A stretch of 20,293 nucleotides of DNA, from the IMG/VR virus record IMGVR_UViG_3300028025_005560, positions 1-20,293 of that record. The stretch is one strand, 5' to 3'. Position 1 is the first letter of the stretch, and each line of letters begins with the position of its first letter. The notes beneath the pieces were generated by a model. That model saw nothing but the letters and a program-made list of their open reading frames with translations. It was not told the origin of the DNA and ran no database searches. This document shows positions 14,821-20,293 of this stretch, piece by piece. Source of the DNA: a virus. A program made the position numbers and the translations under genes.

Positions 14821-17800
14821 TTAAATTTTAATAATTCCTAGGTTAAATAAGAGCGAATAGTTATAGCTTTTCTCAAGATTATACTCAAAATTATAAATTA
14901 AATCCGTATTTCTAGTTAATTTATAATCAATCTCCGGATAATAACCAAGCTTAAATCTTTCGGATTGGTCTATATCACCTCTTACATCATATTCTGATAT
15001 CTGGGATCCAGTTGATTGTGATGTCTTATTAACAAAAAGATCGAATACATTGCCTTGAAACAGGGTGGAAACATTAAGATCTATATAGTTGTTAACATCA
15101 TCATCGATCGAATCTGGGTTACCCACTCCAAAATCGGATATTATATTGTCGATGAATGTTTGTTTTATCCCTGAATTAAGAAGATACCTTCTCAGCATTC
15201 TATCCAACCTAATTATACCACTTATCTTATTAACTAATGGTAGATATTGCCATATAATTTCAGCATCCGGAAATATTGATATATCAAGCTTATTATAATC
15301 TACACCAGATAGATAAGGTCCAACATTACCTATGCCGTTACCCGAATCAGCCGGTGATATATTTTGAATGGGCTTAGTATAGGAAAGTATTTCATTATTT
15401 ATATCGTTTATATTCGTTGATCCTGTTGTTCTTGATATCTCTAATGCTATATAATTCTTAAAATCAAAACTGCCTGGTGTTTTCATAATCTTGGAGGCAA
15501 AGAATGATTTATTTTCCTTCATGCTTCTTGTTCCAGCAACAGGGTCGTATGTCGTCGGGCTATTAAATTGATCATAATATCCAGGATCCCAACTGGAAGA
15601 AAATACATTAAAATTCTTTTTCCATATTGGTGATTGACCAACTAATGGATAAACAGCACCCTCAGGCAGATCCTTACTTAAACTCAGTATATTGTTACCC
15701 TTATCCACCTTGGTAAATGGAAGATTCCTAAGAATTCCGAAATATCTTTTATTTGGTGCAAAATTACAGTTTCTAAATGATAAATCTATAGTAGCATCGC
15801 CACTTATGGTATCGGTCTTATCATAATCAAAATACATAACTTTTCTAAATAATGGGGAGTATCCTCCGGAATACCTTAATAGAGATGATGGTAAATCCTG
15901 GTTTAATTGCATTATGTATGAAGTCGGAACTGATTCACCTATTGTCTGTGGTCCTCCATAAAATTTGGTTGTTCTTGAACCATTAGCTTTATAAATTCTG
16001 GATGGCTTCTCCATATATAGCTCAAATGAATTCAAAGACTCCTTTGTTACAAGTAAAACTGGATCCCAATAATAAGTTTTATATTTTACGTAGGATGAGC
16101 TTCCGTTTATTCTTGATAGTATGTCAGCAGCGGATGTCCTTTTTAATATAAATTCGTAATATTTTTCACCTCCCTCAATCTGAAAAACCGGTTGATTTCG
16201 GTAAATAGATGAAGGCCCGACCGGCACAGTAACTGGATTGGATGCTGAAAATGGTATATTAAAAGTATATCCCGGGGCGCCTGTTGCAACCCTACCAAAT
16301 TCTATATATGTAGGTCCAACTCCAGTTGGCCAAGGATATGTGGTAGATATGGAGTTTACGTAGAAACTTCCGGCTCCAACGGGGCTTGGTCCAGCTGTTG
16401 CTCCTGGTGTATTTGGTGAAAATATAGTGTTTATCTCCTCTCTAAGATCAGTATCATAATCAGGATTTGGTATTGAATTAATTATACCCGGCGAAGTGGT
16501 AGTATTTACCACACTACCAGAAGATAGTGATAGATCCAAGGAAGAGCTTAATTTAATATCGCTAATCTTATAGAAGGGCTGGTTGTTGATTAGAGGGCTG
16601 TTTAGTTTTTCTTTATTACTAAGAGAATATAGAAGGGTATAGTCCAATATAGGATCACCTCCAGTAGCTCCACTATAACCTAGTGCTTGTGACTTATAGT
16701 CATTAACAAGAACGTAACATATCAGGAGAACAAATTTTTGTTGCTCATTCTCTATTATCTCATATGATACCGGAGATTGTATTGATGTTGAATTTTCATC
16801 AACAACTCTAAGAATGGCTGAAAATTTATAATCTTCATAGCCTCGATATAACCTAATATATTTATCCAATGAATCAGAATCTGCATTGGATAGATTTGAT
16901 CTCTTCTTTAGAACTACTTTTATTCCTCTGAATAAGGTCTCATAATATCCACTGGACTCATTAAAATTAAATGGTGTAAATAATTCCTTAGTGTATGAAT
17001 CAACATCTCTGTATTCAGGAGAATAATCCAGAGGTTCAACGGTAAAAGCGGAGGACAGATACAAGCTATCGGATGGATCTGAACTTCTTGCCCTGTCAAG
17101 ATCTATCTTACCTGGTAAATAGCTGTTCTGATTTTGCATCTCCTCAATAGGGAAATCTCTAGGTGGTTTCTCCAGTATTAAGAATTCATGGGTAAGATAT
17201 CTGGAATCAGATTCATTTCTATCTAAACTTGGTGAAAAATTGGTTGGTGAAAAAGCTGGAGTTGAATTTAGTCTATAAAGATTTCCTCTCGCATCTGTTC
17301 CAGATGTATATGCCCATTTATTTATATAAGGAACTATTCGTGAAATATTAGCTCTCGATGTTGTATAATTTTCCTCCAAATAATCATACTCGTTGTCAAG
17401 CTTTCCTCTATTAAATACTTCAAGTTTAGAAGCATTTGAGCTCAGTGTCGATGGTGTTAATGATTGGATACCAATAAATCCATTAAACGCATCTAAATCG
17501 ACATTATAGCCGATGTTTGATCCATAATTAGTAGTGGAAGAATTATAGGTAACATTAGAATATTGTGCAGGGAATACTATAAGGTCCAGTTGGTCCGGAT
17601 TGGCAGTATCAAAAAATGTGGTTCCGCTGGTTCCATAAAATATTGACCCTTGATCATATTGTACACCATTATATAATATTTGACCTTTCTTTACCAGATA
17701 AGGTATACCATTATCTATCGATCCCGTTACTCCAGGGGGTATTTGATAATATTTATAAGTTTCTGCGGTTGGTGTATATGAATAGTTAGAACTGAAAAAA

Positions 17801-20289
17801 TCAAAATCAAATTCCTTTATATCAAAGAAGCTAAATACACCAATGTTTAAATCAACCGATTTATATGAGTTGAATGAATTAGAAGAACCAAGATCCACCT
17901 CCGCAAATTCGTCCTCCAATATAGCTACCCTGGTATATGTGAAGTTGTCAAAACCAGTAACTATATTGGTTTGCGGGTCTCTCACAGGGTCATCAGTATA
18001 TTTAGATATCTCAGAAATCTTACTCTTACCTGTCTTAGTTACTACAAAATCCCCGACACTAACAAATCCTTCATAGGAAGATCCAAAGATTAATCTATTA
18101 TTGCCATATCTAGTACCTCCCGTAAAATTAACAGTTCCTGAGATATCATATGCATCCATACCATTAATTTTAACATATCCTGGATAGGTAAATGTATTAT
18201 AAGTATTCCAGTTAGCAGATATAGGGTCAGCATTAAAAGATCCGGGTGAAGGAGCATTTATAATTACAGAGGTTGTATAATATGATCTATTGTACATGAC
18301 TATATCATTCGGAGAGTATGAACTGGTATTATCCCACGTTCCCTGATATCTTGTTTCAAAATCATTATAGTCACTAAAAATACTAAATGAATACGTATCA
18401 TTACCAAAAGTTCCAGTATCTCTAAGACGTACAATTGATGAATTAATATTTACTCCACTTTCGACTGTAACTTGGTCTATATTTTTTATTATATTGGAAA
18501 ATGACGATGCAATTTTTGCTAAATCCTCACCATAGGGATTAAAATAATGAGTATTACCGGAGCTATAGAAAGATCCGTCAACCCAAGGTATAATTGCAGA
18601 TAAATCTGCTGACTCTATCAGGTCATATCTTTCAGATCCATCATATAGAGATCCATTCGGCCAATACAATTTAAAATATATTGGATTTACTAGATCCAGT
18701 TTTTTAAGGAATTCTATTTCACAATATGCTCTACCAGGAGAAGTGGCATTCTTTGCAGGTATGCTTGCTATTTTATCACTGGTTCCAGTAAAATTATGTA
18801 GATCTGTTTTTTTATTTTGTATTACTATATTACCTGATGTTGCTCCGGTTGATCCAGTTGCTGAAAATAATCCCGTTGTGTAACTATATGGACCATATTT
18901 AGGACCAGTTGATACGTCATATACTTCAGATCTACTTAAGCTATAGAAATTATTATTTTTGTCCGTAATATAATATAATTTATTACTATCAGATATATTT
19001 GTATCGTTAGATCCTGGTAAAAATCCACTACCATTTTCATAGAATAGCATTATTCCAGAATCAGATGTTATCGGATAAGTCGTGCTATCATAATAATAGC
19101 CAAAGCTATTTCTGCTTGGCTTTGGTGTATTATTGTTTCCTGCAATATTTCTATTCTCATAGAAGAAATCACCATTCAATCTAAGGGAAGCTAAATCGTT
19201 TCTTGAAACATAGAAACCCATGTATCTATTTATTGTATATAAATCGGAATCGTCATCATCAAATAGAAATTCAAGATTCAATAGATTGGGCATTATAATG
19301 CCATTCCTTGAAAATCCAGAAGTTATATATGATTCGAAATCTATCATCGAGTCTGAATCGTCACTAGTAAAGTAATCAGATAATATCTCCCCCTTTCTTG
19401 AGTAGATACCATCTTTTAACGAAACACCATTGAAGTATGTATATGAACTAGGACCCCACGCAATATCAATAGGAGATGATCTAAATCTCTTATCATTAAA
19501 TATTGATCTGATATATTTACCAATCTTGCTATTCTCAGTAAGGTCGAATGTTTTTATTGCGGTAGCATTTGGTAATATCTTATCGGTAAACAGGGTCTCA
19601 ACATCATTTACGAGATCTATATTTGCAAGCTCGTCAAATATAACAACAATACCACTACCCTCTATCACACTATAATTTGTATATAAGCTGGATCCGCTAA
19701 AAATTTCACCGGAGTTATAATATACTGGGTTCCCTGCTGGATCGTTACCATATGATATCCTAAAAGAAGTATCGCTATCATAATTTTGTACGAGCTTATA
19801 CCTAACACCTTCCAATATCGAGGTTTGGTTATCCGAATATGAATAACTCAAAGGACCAGGCACCTTAAATATAACAAAATAGTCCGGAATCTCTCTGTTT
19901 ATCCATAATGGAGCAAAGTAACTGTATGATTCATTATAATTCTTGTCAGCTAAAGCAGAAGCACCAGAACCATAAAAGAAGTCATATTGCTCCTCGAATT
20001 GATTCACTGCCTGGAATTCACCTCTAGTGAATCTGGCAGTTTGAAAAATTATATCATTCGCTAGTTGACCCTTATCAAAAAAATTATATACATCCAGAGC
20101 AAATGGATTTTCCCCAGTTATATTGAAATTCTTAAATCTATCATTACTTAATATTCTATTAGCATCCATCGAGTTGAAAGAAACAGAACCACCTGATCCA
20201 ACCGTTATTCGTAAATTACCGGTTAATTTGGGATTTGTTCTTACAACAGAAAACGAAGAATTGTAGTCAAAAAGTTTAGCCTCTGCCAT
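14821..20289 (-). CDS. Giant virion structural protein with carbohydrate-binding-like module
   Basis: This 1822-residue protein occupies over a quarter of the window. It is beta-rich and very rich in Ser, Tyr, Asn and Asp, with no signal peptide or membrane segment. Most of it is unrecognised. One segment (about 648-697) has the YQGTWDNTSSYSPNDIVMYN...YYTT...W pattern of a CBM5/12-type sugar-binding module, common in phage host-contact proteins. An acidic run (FLFDDDDSDLY, 341-351) could bind metal. The N-terminus reads MAEAKLFDYNSSFSVVRTNP and the C-terminus SLLFNLGIIKI. The ATG is only 4 bases from the window edge, so the true start could lie upstream. The 2-base gap to the fibre paralogues suggests joint expression. 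A baseplate or long tail-fibre component is the likeliest role, by inference. Confidence 0.65.
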   Translation of the reverse strand: MAEAKLFDYNSSFSVVRTNPKLTGNLRITVGSGGSVSFNSMDANRILSNDRFKNFNITGENPFALDVYNFFDKGQLANDIIFQTARFTRGEFQAVNQFEEQYDFFYGSGASALADKNYNESYSYFAPLWINREIPDYFVIFKVPGPLSYSYSDNQTSILEGVRYKLVQNYDSDTSFRISYGNDPAGNPVYYNSGEIFSGSSLYTNYSVIEGSGIVVIFDELANIDLVNDVETLFTDKILPNATAIKTFDLTENSKIGKYIRSIFNDKRFRSSPIDIAWGPSSYTYFNGVSLKDGIYSRKGEILSDYFTSDDSDSMIDFESYITSGFSRNGIIMPNLLNLEFLFDDDDSDLYTINRYMGFYVSRNDLASLRLNGDFFYENRNIAGNNNTPKPSRNSFGYYYDSTTYPITSDSGIMLFYENGSGFLPGSNDTNISDSNKLYYITDKNNNFYSLSRSEVYDVSTGPKYGPYSYTTGLFSATGSTGATSGNIVIQNKKTDLHNFTGTSDKIASIPAKNATSPGRAYCEIEFLKKLDLVNPIYFKLYWPNGSLYDGSERYDLIESADLSAIIPWVDGSFYSSGNTHYFNPYGEDLAKIASSFSNIIKNIDQVTVESGVNINSSIVRLRDTGTFGNDTYSFSIFSDYNDFETRYQGTWDNTSSYSPNDIVMYNRSYYTTSVIINAPSPGSFNADPISANWNTYNTFTYPGYVKINGMDAYDISGTVNFTGGTRYGNNRLIFGSSYEGFVSVGDFVVTKTGKSKISEISKYTDDPVRDPQTNIVTGFDNFTYTRVAILEDEFAEVDLGSSNSFNSYKSVDLNIGVFSFFDIKEFDFDFFSSNYSYTPTAETYKYYQIPPGVTGSIDNGIPYLVKKGQILYNGVQYDQGSIFYGTSGTTFFDTANPDQLDLIVFPAQYSNVTYNSSTTNYGSNIGYNVDLDAFNGFIGIQSLTPSTLSSNASKLEVFNRGKLDNEYDYLEENYTTSRANISRIVPYINKWAYTSGTDARGNLYRLNSTPAFSPTNFSPSLDRNESDSRYLTHEFLILEKPPRDFPIEEMQNQNSYLPGKIDLDRARSSDPSDSLYLSSAFTVEPLDYSPEYRDVDSYTKELFTPFNFNESSGYYETLFRGIKVVLKKRSNLSNADSDSLDKYIRLYRGYEDYKFSAILRVVDENSTSIQSPVSYEIIENEQQKFVLLICYVLVNDYKSQALGYSGATGGDPILDYTLLYSLSNKEKLNSPLINNQPFYKISDIKLSSSLDLSLSSGSVVNTTTSPGIINSIPNPDYDTDLREEINTIFSPNTPGATAGPSPVGAGSFYVNSISTTYPWPTGVGPTYIEFGRVATGAPGYTFNIPFSASNPVTVPVGPSSIYRNQPVFQIEGGEKYYEFILKRTSAADILSRINGSSSYVKYKTYYWDPVLLVTKESLNSFELYMEKPSRIYKANGSRTTKFYGGPQTIGESVPTSYIMQLNQDLPSSLLRYSGGYSPLFRKVMYFDYDKTDTISGDATIDLSFRNCNFAPNKRYFGILRNLPFTKVDKGNNILSLSKDLPEGAVYPLVGQSPIWKKNFNVFSSSWDPGYYDQFNSPTTYDPVAGTRSMKENKSFFASKIMKTPGSFDFKNYIALEISRTTGSTNINDINNEILSYTKPIQNISPADSGNGIGNVGPYLSGVDYNKLDISIFPDAEIIWQYLPLVNKISGIIRLDRMLRRYLLNSGIKQTFIDNIISDFGVGNPDSIDDDVNNYIDLNVSTLFQGNVFDLFVNKTSQSTGSQISEYDVRGDIDQSERFKLGYYPEIDYKLTRNTDLIYNFEYNLEKSYNYSLLFNLGIIKI

Positions 20290-20293
20290 ATTC

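Noticed and set aside
17321-17336. TATTTATA on the plus strand, a reverse-complement T4 late promoter match
   Set aside because: It lies in the middle of the giant structural gene with no gene start downstream nearby. Chance matches are expected in AT-rich DNA.

Overview
The window looks like part of a T4-type myovirus genome, most likely from a phage infecting a member of the Bacteroidota. The T4-type assignment rests on recognisable UvsW, UvsY, gp61-type primase and gp32-type single-stranded-DNA-binding proteins. The host guess is an inference: the DNA is AT-rich, and almost every gene starts after an A/T-rich leader with no convincing Shine-Dalgarno sequence. No tRNA, CRISPR array, integrase or transposase was seen.

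All sixteen genes supported here lie on the minus strand, so transcription runs from high to low coordinates. The right two thirds (20289 down to 5441) is a virion-structure block. In order it holds a giant 1822-residue structural protein with a carbohydrate-binding-like module, then three tandem paralogous collagen-like fibre proteins (518, 556 and 706 residues). The third of these carries a C-terminal Hint (Hedgehog/intein-like) autoprocessing domain. A small coiled-coil protein, a membrane-anchored protein with a C-terminal beta hairpin, a 768-residue structural protein and a probable tail-tube-fold protein follow.

The left third (5414 down to 1) is a DNA replication and recombination block. 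It holds a 78-residue unknown, a RuvC-like nuclease, a phosphoheptose isomerase (GmhA) overlapping the nuclease gene by 47 bases, the gp32-type protein behind an extremely AT-rich leader, a strong intrinsic terminator, the primase, an 82-residue unknown, UvsY, and the N-terminal two thirds of UvsW, which runs off the left edge.

Together the left-hand genes would prime lagging-strand synthesis, coat and protect single strands, load the recombinase, unwind and resolve branched DNA, and make a heptose phosphate. The right-hand genes build tail, baseplate and host-contact parts. Genes are packed tightly: most gaps are under 30 bases or are overlaps. The only longer non-coding stretches are the gp32 leader (61 bases) and the terminator region after gp32 (53 bases). 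No gap exceeds 300 bases.
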